Source: Marinilabilia salmonicolor (GTDB lineage Bacteria > Bacteroidota > Bacteroidia > Bacteroidales > Marinilabiliaceae). From it: a DNA stretch of 64,000 nucleotides. Under the pieces are notes generated by a model that made no database searches, was not told where the DNA came from, and saw only the letters and a program-made list of their open reading frames with translations. The stretch spans positions 124,001 through 188,000 of the forward strand of contig NZ_PVTS01000002.1 in NCBI RefSeq assembly GCF_003003035.1, given 5' to 3'. The translations under genes were made by a program, and so were the position numbers. Positions 44,201 to 51,618 of this stretch are shown here, one piece after another. Within the stretch, counting starts at the first letter, position 1; the number at the start of each line of letters is the position of its first letter.

Positions 44201-44668
44201 AAAAGTCCCAATCCATAAATTTTCCTGATCATCCTCTGTAATGGCAGAAACATTTGAATTGGGTAGTTCCACATTTGTTTCAGGAGTTCTGTTGAAATTT
44301 TCAAAACTGTCGGTTTCAGGATTATACCGATCCAGACCTCCTCCCTCATGTCCTATCCAGATATACCCTCTTTTGTCTTCGTACAGCGCACTTATCTGAC
44401 TGCTTATTAATGTGTTTTCTTCGCCCGGAATGTATTCATAAAGCCGGTAGTCGTAACCATCGAAACGATTCAGTCCGGCTCTTGTACCAAACCACATAAA
44501 GCCTTTTGAATCCTGCAGGATGACCACCACATTATTCTGAACCAGTCCATCTTTAGAGGTGAAATGTCTGAATTTCATATTCGGACTTTGAGCTCCTGAG
44601 TGCAGCAGACAGAAGGATAGAAGTATCAAAAACAAACTCCTGAGCATAAGTTTTCTCATTTTCTTCAT
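41291..44668 (-). CDS. Propeller (reg_prop/Y_Y_Y) sensor histidine kinase without receiver or AraC domain
   Basis: 1125 residues. Signal peptide (1-26), periplasmic double propeller with repeats such as LQDSKGFMWFGTRAGLNRFDGY, Y_Y_Y domain (about 720-800), membrane segment (about 810-828), a long coiled coil (LVEKRTEEIRQKNEVLEDQK onwards), HisKA with IIAHDLRNPFNTIIGF (about 910) and HATPase with NLLSNAIKFTE, VADTGVGIDE and GSGLGLLLCKEF. Unlike the 23966 protein it stops after the kinase, so its receiver must be a separate protein; none is adjacent. Start ATG 44668, or 44659 as second choice. Confidence 0.93.
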   Translation of the reverse strand: MKKMRKLMLRSLFLILLSFCLLHSGAQSPNMKFRHFTSKDGLVQNNVVVILQDSKGFMWFGTRAGLNRFDGYDYRLYEYIPGEENTLISSQISALYEDKRGYIWIGHEGGGLDRYNPETDSFENFNRTPETNVELPNSNVSAITEDDQENLWIGTFGNGMYVINKARTRMTHLVHDPENDRSLGANSIRTLLKDSSGNLWVGFWSETGIDRYDPETGVFHHLIVREDKEGVVTGDSFYDIYEDSKGRIWISLRGVGVSCYYPEENRFENYSHDPFNPNSLSSNVVRAIVEDDEGNLWFGTENGGLSILNPSTGKFTNLVNDDFDKESLNNNSIYSLYKDAEGNIWIGTYTGGVNAYFKSYNTFEHFRKKSGREQLNHNSITSFAQDHSGNLWIGTDGGGVNILESNQSRFRHHQFQRGNDTTLGADYVMGVSTDSAKNMWIGTWGGGLNRYDFDTGKFTRYQRNPDNEGAINSNNVSMAYQDSKGNLWVGTFGGGLNLFDYETGTFTNYTNEPGNLLSISNNHVVNILEGDNGLLWLGTDGGGINMMRRNHTFRQFLGIEDNRRGLRNGNILSSLKDEKGGLWFGTNKGLHKLNPEALQFHYYAMDDSLSELRVLGIEEDIHNNLWISSNNGLMVFNPESGYFRRFTTAHGLQDIEFSRGASFEDKDGYLYFGGINGFNRFHPDSVDIAIKAPSIEIVDFEIFNKSVKIGEMDSLLKKSITETSYIEIPWRYSMFSMRYAALNYNFTTDIEYAYKLENFDKEWYFVGKNRKATYTNLNPGRYVFKIKCKIDGAWGKEQRKLEIVILPPFWQTFWFRSLVVLFVLLIFALFYRSRLQRIKKLNRLVEKRTEEIRQKNEVLEDQKQQLLEINVKLTERQEQIEMQARELIRQRNELKQTNATKDKFLSIIAHDLRNPFNTIIGFSELLLSDLDSFERSEVENQLKQILRAGEQTYSLLEDLLMWANSQSGKLNARTEEVDSREVCLNVMELMKDQADRKNIEISCNTLETVLVKADRFMLTTVIRNLLSNAIKFTEQRGNVMLSVVRKHNEAVVTVADTGVGIDEKNLLKLWDVAGHTSHAGTENEQGSGLGLLLCKEFVEKQGGKITVQSRVGKGSVFEFTIPLAD

Positions 44669-44989
44669 CCCGTTGAGACAACGGGCTTAATGCAAGTACC
44701 CAATAAAACAAAAATGCATAACTCCATTCATCTCTGTTAAAAAACAATCTGTTTTGTAAAAAAAACAAAACAAGCCATTTCCCAATACGAAACAATTCCA
44801 ATAAAGTTGCTTTTTGTACTGCAGAAAGGAGCATTACAGGGGAAATTACAAAAATCAGGGTATGATTTTCTCACAAACAAGCTCCATCAAAGCTTAACGA
44901 ATATATCCTATGGTGATAAAGCTCCGCTTTTACAAAACAAAAGACAAGCCCATCCTGTTTTCTATATTAATGCCTTAATAAAAAATACT
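44669..44989. other. Divergent intergenic region
   Basis: 321 bp between the propeller kinase and the DUF255 gene. AT-rich; an open frame continues upstream of the DUF255 start, but has no family character. No firm promoter was identified. Confidence 0.5.
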
Positions 44990-47017
44990 ATGAACAATAC
45001 CCAACATACCAACCACCTCATCCACTCCACATCCCCCTATTTGCTGCAGCATGCGCACAATCCGGTGGACTGGCACCCATGGAACGATGAAACTCTAACA
45101 AAAGCCAGAGAGCAGGACAAACTTATGCTGGTAAGCATTGGTTACTCTGCATGCCACTGGTGCCATGTCATGGCGCATGAGTGTTTTGAAGATGAAGAGA
45201 CAGCCCGAATAATGAACGAACACTTCATCTGCATTAAGGTGGACAGGGAAGAACGCCCTGATGTGGATCACTTTTTCATTACAGCAGTTCAATTAATGGG
45301 TGCTCAGGGGGGATGGCCCCTCAATGTGGTGACATTGCCCGACGGACAACCATTCTGGGGTGGAACCTATTTCCCCAAAGACCAATGGAAAGAGATATTA
45401 TTCAAGATCAATAACTTATTTCAGTCCGACCGCGAAAAACTAACGCATCATGCTCATCGGTTGACCACAGGAATTCAACAGTCATCCCTGATCTCACCTG
45501 AACAGACGGAAGCTCCCGACCTTTCGGAAGTCATCAATGAAGCAATTGAACGCTGGTCGGCACAGTGGGACCTGAAACTTGGCGGCTCACAAGGCAAACC
45601 CAAATTCCCCATGCCTGTAAATCTGGAGTTTCTGCTTCATCTCCATTTTCATCATCCTCAAAAGATCTTTTCGGATTTTCTCAACACCACACTTCAGCAA
45701 ATGGCCCGGGGCGGCATTTATGATCAGGCAGGCGGAGGTTTTGCCCGGTACTCGGTAGATGAGTTCTGGAAAGTCCCACATTTCGAGAAGATGCTTTACG
45801 ACAACGCTCAGCTCATCGAACTTTACAGTCATGCTTACGCTCATTTTGGAATGGAGGAATATCGGGACGTGGTAAAAGAAACCATCGCTTTTGCGGAAAA
45901 TGAGCTGATGCATCCTTCCGGAGCTTTTTATTCAGCTCTTGATGCCGACAGTGAAGGAGAAGAAGGAAAATTTTATGTTTGGACAGAAGAAGAGCTCGTA
46001 GATATCATTGGCAGGGATTTCCCTCTGTTTGCTGATTACTTCAACGTAAATGCAACCGGCTTGTGGGAAAACGGAAATTACATTCTGCTGCGAACCGCCT
46101 CTGATGAAGAATTTGCTCAAAAGCACAAGATGACCCTTGAAGAGGTGAAAAAAAAGGTATCTGCGTGGAAAAAAGACCTGGTCAATCACCGCAAAAACCG
46201 GATACGACCGGGGCTTGATGACAAGACCATCACCTCATGGAATGCCCTGATGACCAAAGGTCTGGCGGAAGCCTACAAGGCGTTCGGCGACAGTCATTTT
46301 CGACAACTGGCGCTCAAAAACGGCGAATTCATCAGTCGCTCTCTGATTTCAGAAAACGGCAACCTATTCCGCACCTGGAAAGACGGCCGGGCATCAGTCA
46401 CGGGATTTATGGAAGATTATGCCTCAGTAATCTCCGCTTTTATCGGATTGTATGAGATAACCGGTGATGAAAAATGGATTGACCAATCAATCAGACTGGC
46501 TGATTATGCCGAAAAAGCCTTTTATGATGAAGTAACCGGTCAATTTCATTATATGGAAAAAAACCAGACGGAATTACCTGCCAATCATTTTGACACACAA
46601 GACAATGTGATACCATCAGCAAACGCGATGATGGGGCATGCTCTTTTCAAACTGGCGGCATTGACCCGCAATCAACATCATCGGGAAACCGCGGAAAACA
46701 TGTTGAAGCAGATGCTGCTGCAATTCAAAGATTATCCATGGGGTTTTGCGCATTGGGGCAGTCTGATGCTGATGGTTCACAAATCCTCGTTTGAAGTGGT
46801 AGTAGCAGGTTCCGAGGCCGGGCAGGCACTGCAACAACTACAAAAGCAATACCGCCCGAACGTCATATGGGCTCCTCTAAAACCGGAAAGTCCGGGAAAG
46901 TTGAGCATTACAGAAAACCGCAAATCAAATGACGAAATCACCATTTACGTTTGCGCTCAGGGAGCTTGTCAGTTGCCGGTACACTCTGTGGAGGAGGCGC
47001 AACACCTCCTTGACTGA
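44990..47017 (+). CDS. Thioredoxin-domain protein of the DUF255/YyaL (SPATA20) family
   Basis: 675 residues from ATG 44990 ([20 protein letters not shown]), the standard family start; the upstream open frame (from 44807) is not coding-like. An N-terminal thioredoxin-like domain has [23 protein letters not shown] (CxxC) and [10 protein letters not shown]. The large (alpha/alpha)6 barrel C-terminal part has [20 protein letters not shown] and [17 protein letters not shown], as in N-acylglucosamine epimerase-like enzymes. The biochemical function of the family is not established. Soluble and cytoplasmic. Confidence 0.93.
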   Translation: MNNTQHTNHLIHSTSPYLLQHAHNPVDWHPWNDETLTKAREQDKLMLVSIGYSACHWCHVMAHECFEDEETARIMNEHFICIKVDREERPDVDHFFITAVQLMGAQGGWPLNVVTLPDGQPFWGGTYFPKDQWKEILFKINNLFQSDREKLTHHAHRLTTGIQQSSLISPEQTEAPDLSEVINEAIERWSAQWDLKLGGSQGKPKFPMPVNLEFLLHLHFHHPQKIFSDFLNTTLQQMARGGIYDQAGGGFARYSVDEFWKVPHFEKMLYDNAQLIELYSHAYAHFGMEEYRDVVKETIAFAENELMHPSGAFYSALDADSEGEEGKFYVWTEEELVDIIGRDFPLFADYFNVNATGLWENGNYILLRTASDEEFAQKHKMTLEEVKKKVSAWKKDLVNHRKNRIRPGLDDKTITSWNALMTKGLAEAYKAFGDSHFRQLALKNGEFISRSLISENGNLFRTWKDGRASVTGFMEDYASVISAFIGLYEITGDEKWIDQSIRLADYAEKAFYDEVTGQFHYMEKNQTELPANHFDTQDNVIPSANAMMGHALFKLAALTRNQHHRETAENMLKQMLLQFKDYPWGFAHWGSLMLMVHKSSFEVVVAGSEAGQALQQLQKQYRPNVIWAPLKPESPGKLSITENRKSNDEITIYVCAQGACQLPVHSVEEAQHLLD

Positions 47018-47030
47018 AAGAACCTGATTA

Positions 47031-47243
47031 TTAATTGTCAGGTTTGTTTTTGCAGGTGTTCACACCAAACAAGGTATATGCCCCGCAAAACCGGAATAAG
47101 GAAGTAACCAATAATACAATTGCCACAATTAAAAATATGGTTGCCAAAGTACCTGAAACAACCTCTGCCAGGTAAAGTCCTGCAAGAATGGCGGCAATTA
47201 CAATTCTAATCAGCCGGTCAGTGTTTCCAACATTTGTTTTCAT
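47031..47243 (-). CDS. Small DUF2892 (YgaP-type) membrane protein
   Basis: 70 residues from ATG 47243 (MKTNVGNTDRLIRIVIAAIL). Two membrane segments and the signature GNTDRLIRI..FCGAYTLFGVNTC with two Cys near the end place it in DUF2892, the family of the membrane part of YgaP-like proteins. The function is unknown. An ATG ten codons further up (47273) is less likely because the family begins with MKxNVG. Confidence 0.88.
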   Translation of the reverse strand: MKTNVGNTDRLIRIVIAAILAGLYLAEVVSGTLATIFLIVAIVLLVTSLFRFCGAYTLFGVNTCKNKPDN

Positions 47244-47308
47244 GGTTTTAGTATTTAGAACATTTACTGACAAATAAACAAACCAACCGGTTATTAGTTT
47301 TCACAACA

Positions 47309-47346
47309 AAAAACCCACCTGCTGTTAATCGCAAATGGGTTTTTCT
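47309..47346 (-). terminator. Intrinsic terminator, probably of typA
   Basis: Stem AAAAACCCA/TGGGTTTTT (47309-47317 with 47336-47344) with T-runs on both strands. It lies after the MITE-like copy that follows typA, so typA transcription would pass through the repeat before ending here. On the plus strand it might end the DUF255 transcript. Confidence 0.65.
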
Positions 47347-47369
47347 ATCTTATTGATAAAGACGTTAAC

Positions 47370-47537
47370 CAGCGTCTGTCCATAAACTAAGTAAATTCTG
47401 TTTTCAGAGCTGTTTCTGGTCAGAAAGTGCCAATTGCCAGGCTTGCGAAGCCGCCAAAAACGGAGTTTACTAATCGTAAATGAGTATTTTGGCGGCAAGC
47501 GTAACGACGCAAGTGGTACTTTATGGACAGAAACTAA
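47370..47537 (+). mobile_element. MITE-like repeat, copy B (full length)
   Basis: 168 bp. The left end AGCGTCTGTCCATAAACTAA and the right end (inverted) TTAGTTTCTGTCCATAAAGT form terminal inverted repeats. Core hairpin GCCGCCAAAA/TTTTGGCGGC, loop with CGGAGTTTACTAATCGTAAA, then AAGCGTAACG. The stop codon of typA lies in its terminal bases. Confidence 0.88.
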
Positions 47538-49336
47538 CTATTCTTGGCCAGTCTCTTCCGCTCATGCTCCTGCAACAGAATTTTTCTCAAACGAATGCTC
47601 TTGGGCGTTACTTCCACATACTCATCTCCCTGAATGTATTCAAGTGCCTCTTCAAGACTGAAAATGATCGGGGGAACCAGCTTGGCTTTCTCATCAGAGC
47701 CTGAGGTCCGCATATTGGTCAGTTTTTTCTCTTTGGTGACATTTACAGTCATGTCTCCATCGCGACTGTTTTCTCCAATTACCTGGCCCAGGTAAACCTC
47801 TTCCATGGGATGAACAAAAAACTTACCCCTGTCCTGCAACTTATCCAGTGCATAAGCGATGGCTTTACCGGACTCCATGGCAATCAAAGATCCGTTCTGG
47901 CGCTTGGTGATTTCACCTTTCCAGGGCTGAAACTCCACAAAACGGTGCGCCATAATGGCTTCTCCTGCTGTGGCGGTCAACATATTGTTACGCAACCCTA
48001 TAATTCCGCGCGACGGGATATTAAATTCCAGCACCACACGTTCACCTTTGCGCTCCATCGACAGCAACTCACCTTTGCGCTGGGTCACCATCTCAATGGC
48101 CCGTCCGCTATACTCATCCGGCAGGTCAATGGTGAGCTCTTCAACAGGCTCATGCTTCTCACCGCCAATTTCCTTAATAATTACACGAGGCTGCCCCACC
48201 TGCAACTCATATCCTTCGCGTCGCATGGTTTCAATCAACACCGACAAATGCAACACTCCGCGTCCGTAAACATTCCAGGCATCAGCAGAGTTGGTTTCTT
48301 CCACCCGAAGCGCAAGATTTCGCTCCAGCTCTTTATCCAGACGATCCTTAATGTGTCGGGAGGTAACAAATTTTCCGTCTTTTCCGAAAAATGGCGAGTT
48401 GTTAATGGTAAACAACATACTCATCGTAGGCTCATCGATGGCGATGGGATCCAATGGCTCCGGATTTTCCGGGTCACAAATGCTGTCTCCGATGTCAAAT
48501 TGCTCAAGACCGATAATTGCGCCCAGTTCTCCATTGACCAAAACATCTGTCTTGGCACGCCCAAGCCCGTCAAAAATATTAAGTTCTTTAATCCGGGTCT
48601 TGCTTACCTTGCCATCGCGACTGACCACAGCCACTTCCTGACCGGTTTTCAAAGTTCCTCGATGCATACGCCCAATGGCAATCCGACCAACATAAGGGGA
48701 ATATTCCAAAGATGTAATGAGCATTTGCGGTGTTCCTTTGCGTTCTTCCGGAACCGGGATGTATTCAATAATGGCATCCATCACGGCCGAAATATCTTCG
48801 GTCTGTTTCTTCCAGTCGGTGGACATCCATCCGTCGCGGGCAGAACCATAGACCGTCGGGAAATCCAACTGATCTTCGGTGGCATTGAGGCTAAACATCA
48901 GGTCAAAGACCATCTCCTGAACCTCTTCGGGCCGACAGTTAGGTTTGTCCACTTTGTTTATTACCACAATAGGCTTCAGTCCCAGTGCCAGAGCTTTCTG
49001 CAACACAAAACGAGTCTGAGGCATCGGCCCCTCAAAGGCATCCACCAACAACAAAACTCCATCGGCCATATTGAGCACTCGCTCCACCTCTCCTCCAAAG
49101 TCGGAGTGACCGGGGGTATCTATAATGTTAATTTTGTGATCGTTCCAAACCATTGAGGCATTTTTGGAAAGAATGGTAATGCCTCGTTCCTTTTCCAGAT
49201 CATTGCTGTCCATGATAAGTTCTCCCGGACGCTGATGCTCGCTAAAAAGCTTTCCCGCTTTCAACATCTCATCCACCAGCGTGGTTTTGCCATGGTCAAC
49301 GTGGGCAATGATCGCAACATTTCTGATTGACTGCAT
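47534..49336 (-). CDS. typA: Ribosome-associated GTPase TypA/BipA
   Basis: 600 residues, a translational GTPase of the EF-G group acting in 50S assembly and stress adaptation. G1 AHVDHGKTTL, G2 region RGITILSKNA, G3 DTPGHSDF and G4 NKVDKPN are intact, and the C-terminal BipA-specific part ends LRKILLQEHERKRLAKNS. Start ATG 49336 (MQSIRNVAIIAHVDHG). The TAG stop is made by the first bases of a MITE-like repeat, but the length is normal, so little or no protein was lost. Confidence 0.98.
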   Translation of the reverse strand: MQSIRNVAIIAHVDHGKTTLVDEMLKAGKLFSEHQRPGELIMDSNDLEKERGITILSKNASMVWNDHKINIIDTPGHSDFGGEVERVLNMADGVLLLVDAFEGPMPQTRFVLQKALALGLKPIVVINKVDKPNCRPEEVQEMVFDLMFSLNATEDQLDFPTVYGSARDGWMSTDWKKQTEDISAVMDAIIEYIPVPEERKGTPQMLITSLEYSPYVGRIAIGRMHRGTLKTGQEVAVVSRDGKVSKTRIKELNIFDGLGRAKTDVLVNGELGAIIGLEQFDIGDSICDPENPEPLDPIAIDEPTMSMLFTINNSPFFGKDGKFVTSRHIKDRLDKELERNLALRVEETNSADAWNVYGRGVLHLSVLIETMRREGYELQVGQPRVIIKEIGGEKHEPVEELTIDLPDEYSGRAIEMVTQRKGELLSMERKGERVVLEFNIPSRGIIGLRNNMLTATAGEAIMAHRFVEFQPWKGEITKRQNGSLIAMESGKAIAYALDKLQDRGKFFVHPMEEVYLGQVIGENSRDGDMTVNVTKEKKLTNMRTSGSDEKAKLVPPIIFSLEEALEYIQGDEYVEVTPKSIRLRKILLQEHERKRLAKNS

Positions 49337-49358
49337 AATTTTTTCTTAAAAGAGCGTG

Positions 49359-49387
49359 CAAAAGTACTCTTTATTAATAACAATCAA
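49359..49387 (-). promoter_or_regulatory. Promoter of typA
   Basis: On the minus strand -7 TACTTTTG (49366-49359) with -33 TTG at 49387-49385 (18-bp spacer). The ATG is 22 bp downstream. Confidence 0.65.
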
Positions 49388-49464
49388 CGCTGTTACATGG
49401 TTTTAATCGTGTTAAATATGCTTAACGAATTTAAAGCTTCTCAAGGTTTAAAGTTCTGGTTTAA

Positions 49465-49517
49465 TTAGTGTCCGTCTATAAACTAAGCAAAATTTGTTTT
49501 AGTCATGTATTTGTCAT
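49465..49517 (+). repeat. Left-end fragment of the MITE-like repeat
   Basis: TTAGTGTCCGTCTATAAACT followed by AAGCAAAATTTGTTTTAGTCATGT matches the left part of copy C (54387 onward). The hairpin and right end are missing. Confidence 0.75.
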
Positions 49518-49688
49518 TAGAGATTGCTTCTGACATTGCCCTCGGAATGACACGTTCCTCCCTCTCCTTTCCGACACTATGCGGACGTCATTACGAGGGA
49601 ACACCTCAATTAAATTTTGAGACATAATGGGAATATGACAAGCTGAAATGCTCAATATTAAAACTATAGGAAAGGTTATTCATTAAAC

Positions 49689-49718
49689 AGGTGCGGCGGA
49701 TTCTGATCCGCCGTACCT
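49689..49718. repeat. Isolated GC-rich hairpin
   Basis: AGGT-G-CGGCGGAT / ATCCGCCG-T-ACCT with loop TCTG: a 13-bp stem with one G:T pair. Not followed by a T-run and not at a gene end, so a REP-like element is more likely than a terminator. Confidence 0.6.
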
Positions 49719-49852
49719 AATCTGTCATTGGTAGAGTTTACGCCGAAGCAATCTCAGCAAGTAACAAACTTCTGTGGCTAAAGAGTTCCTACCGAAAAAT
49801 ATTTACCCGACTATAAAAATGACAATTCAATAAAAAAAATTAGTACTTTGTA

Positions 49853-49918
49853 TTGCATGGTACTAAATTTTATTCATATATTTGCATTACACTATTCAGG
49901 GTAATAGATAGTACCCTG
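49853..49918 (+). promoter_or_regulatory. Promoter and possible PadR operator of the PspC operon
   Basis: -33 TTG (49853-49855), 21-bp spacer, -7 TATATTTG (49877-49884). Directly downstream, near the expected transcription start, lies the inverted repeat CAGGGTA-N8-TACCCTG (49897-49903 with 49912-49918), well placed for repression by PadR. Confidence 0.55.
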
Positions 49919-49954
49919 AAAGCAAATTCAATATTTTGGTTAAACAAAAAGGAA

Positions 49955-50194
49955 ATGAAGACCTTAAAAATCAGGCATCAAAGAGAAATAATACCGGTTG
50001 TTTTCATCGGCCTCATTCTCTTTGGCCTGCTTTCCGGGAAGCAGCAATGCGACCTTTTTCCCTGCGAAAGCTTTGCCACACCCAATGAAGAGCTCTTCAG
50101 ACAAGATGTTAAACCATGTTCCGAACCCGATTCGGGCACCGATAAATCAAATATGAAGGCCACAGCTGCTTTTATGATTGGCTTACCGTTCTAA
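49955..50194 (+). CDS. Small hypothetical protein, leader gene of the PadR-PspC operon
   Basis: 79 residues from ATG 49955 (MKTLKIRHQREIIPVVFIGL). One hydrophobic segment (IIPVVFIGLILFGLLSG, 11-27) is followed by a short polar tail with three Cys. No family recognised. It lies between a good promoter and padR (12 bp gap), so a gene is plausible, but codon use and conservation cannot be judged from one sequence. It could be a small membrane protein of the same stress system. Confidence 0.5.
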   Translation: MKTLKIRHQREIIPVVFIGLILFGLLSGKQQCDLFPCESFATPNEELFRQDVKPCSEPDSGTDKSNMKATAAFMIGLPF

Positions 50195-50206
50195 AAACCA
50201 AAAAGT

Positions 50207-50545
50207 ATGAAGATAGAAAATGCGAAAGCCCAAATGCGAAAAGGAGTGCTGGAATATTGCATTCTTTCAGTTCTTTCGCGGGGCGATGCCTATGCGTCCG
50301 ACATCATCCATGATATGAAGGAGGCGCGCATTATTGTAGTTGAGGGAACCCTTTATCCGCTGCTCACACGGCTGAAAAATGCAGGGCTACTCTCCTACAG
50401 ATGGGAGGAATCTACCCAGGGACCTCCACGTAAGTATTACGAACTCACCGATCGTGGCAAGGAGTTTTTGCAAGACCTTGACAAGTCATGGCACGAATTG
50501 GTAGATTCAGTTCAGTTTATCCACTCCAAAAATCCGCAATCATGA
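50207..50545 (+). CDS. PadR family transcriptional regulator
   Basis: 112 residues with a complete PadR winged helix: MRKGVLEYCILSVLS, AYASDIIHDMKEARI, VVEGTLYPLLTRLKNAGLL and GPPRKYYELTDRGKEFL. The short form (subfamily without long C-terminal domain) usually acts as an autorepressor. Its stop TGA overlaps the ATG of the first PspC gene, so regulator and PspC are translationally coupled. In Bacteroidota and Firmicutes PadR-PspC pairs are linked to membrane stress. Confidence 0.95.
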   Translation: MKIENAKAQMRKGVLEYCILSVLSRGDAYASDIIHDMKEARIIVVEGTLYPLLTRLKNAGLLSYRWEESTQGPPRKYYELTDRGKEFLQDLDKSWHELVDSVQFIHSKNPQS

Positions 50546-51504
50546 AGAAAGTAATGACCATCAATATAGCAGGTCGCTCCTTCTACATCGACGAAGACGC
50601 CTATGCACGCCTGGAACAATACCTTAAAAGACTGGAGCGCTGGTCGGAAAACAAAGAGGAAGGTCGGGAGATTCTTAGCGATATAGAAGGCCGCATTCGG
50701 GAACTGCTGGAAGAAAAAATTAATCCGTCCACCGGTGTTATTACTCTGGATATTGTCGGTGAAATTATTGCAACAATGGGTGAACCTGAAGAGTTTGCCG
50801 AGGAAGACAGCAGCCACGCCAAAACCGGAACGTCCACAGACTACACCACCAGCCCGAAAGGTCCGGGTCGCCGGCGATTATACCGTGACATGGAAGACAA
50901 AGTTTTCGGCGGGGTTTGCTCAGGCATTGCAGCCTACTTCAACATCGACAGGGTGGTGGTAAGAGTTCTGTTTGCATTGCTGGCTTTCCTGAGTTTCGGC
51001 ACCGCTCTGCCGGTGTACATCATATTGTGGATTGCCATCCCTCCTGCCCTTACCTCCTCTCAACGCCTTGAGATGAGGGGAGATGATGTAACCATTTCCA
51101 ACATCGAAAAGAACATCCGAAATGAATACAACGATGTGAAAGAAAGATTTCAGAAATCATCCGCTTTCAAAAGGGGCGAAGATTATCTCAGCCGGTTTCA
51201 GAAACGCGACCGCAACATCTTCATCATCGCGGCAGTAATTGTCGGGGTCATTGTGCTTTCCAACCTCATCAGCATCCCTTTTCATCTGGGAATCGGGCCT
51301 GCATTTCACATGAATATGCCTTTTACCCAACTGAGCTTTCCCGGCCTCTTCCCCCTGATCCTGATTTTGCTGATCCTGGGTCTGGCATTTCGTTCTGCTA
51401 TGAAAGGTTTTTTAGTCCTCATCGGGGTGGTAGTGGCGGCAGCTATTCTGTTTAAAATAATGGGATTTGTGTTTTGGCCACACGTAATGCACAGCTTTTT
51501 ATAG
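50542..51504 (+). CDS. PspC domain membrane protein, first paralogue
   Basis: 320 residues from ATG 50542 (MKKVMTINIAGRSFYIDEDA). An N-terminal domain of about 85 residues precedes a PspC domain (about 111-170: LYRDMEDKVFGGVCSGIAAY, then IILWIAIPP) and two further membrane segments in the C-terminal half (IFIIAAVIVGVIVLSNL; LFPLILILLILGLAF). PspC is a phage-shock-type envelope stress component. The N-terminal domain is shared with the protein at 51619, so the two arose by duplication. Coupled to padR by ATGA. Confidence 0.92.
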   Translation: MKKVMTINIAGRSFYIDEDAYARLEQYLKRLERWSENKEEGREILSDIEGRIRELLEEKINPSTGVITLDIVGEIIATMGEPEEFAEEDSSHAKTGTSTDYTTSPKGPGRRRLYRDMEDKVFGGVCSGIAAYFNIDRVVVRVLFALLAFLSFGTALPVYIILWIAIPPALTSSQRLEMRGDDVTISNIEKNIRNEYNDVKERFQKSSAFKRGEDYLSRFQKRDRNIFIIAAVIVGVIVLSNLISIPFHLGIGPAFHMNMPFTQLSFPGLFPLILILLILGLAFRSAMKGFLVLIGVVVAAAILFKIMGFVFWPHVMHSFL

Positions 51505-51560
51505 CCGGAGAGTTTTGAGTTTTGGGCTTTGGATTCTGAGTTTTGAGTTAACTCCGGCTT
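51505..51560. repeat. Degenerate tandem words (GAGTTTTG type)
   Basis: GAGTTTTGAGTTTTGGGCTTT and GAGTTTTGAGTTAACTC lie between the two PspC genes, directly after a stop codon, like the other word tracts in this window. Confidence 0.65.
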
Positions 51561-51618
51561 CCTACTTGCCGATTCTCCAAATTTCGGATTAAAAGAAATT
51601 ATAAAAACAACGTAAATT

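Larger units (their letters stand above)
49337..49954. other. Divergent intergenic region with promoters and repeat fragments
   Basis: 618 bp between typA and the small gene at 49955. It holds the typA promoter (49359-49387), a left-end MITE fragment (49465-49517), a GC hairpin (49689-49718) and the promoter of the PadR operon (49853-49918). Confidence 0.7.

Noticed and set aside
47810-49156. 448-codon open frame on the plus strand opposite typA
   Set aside because: It is antisense to a complete, strongly conserved GTPase gene, has no recognisable domain, and its composition mirrors the typA codons.
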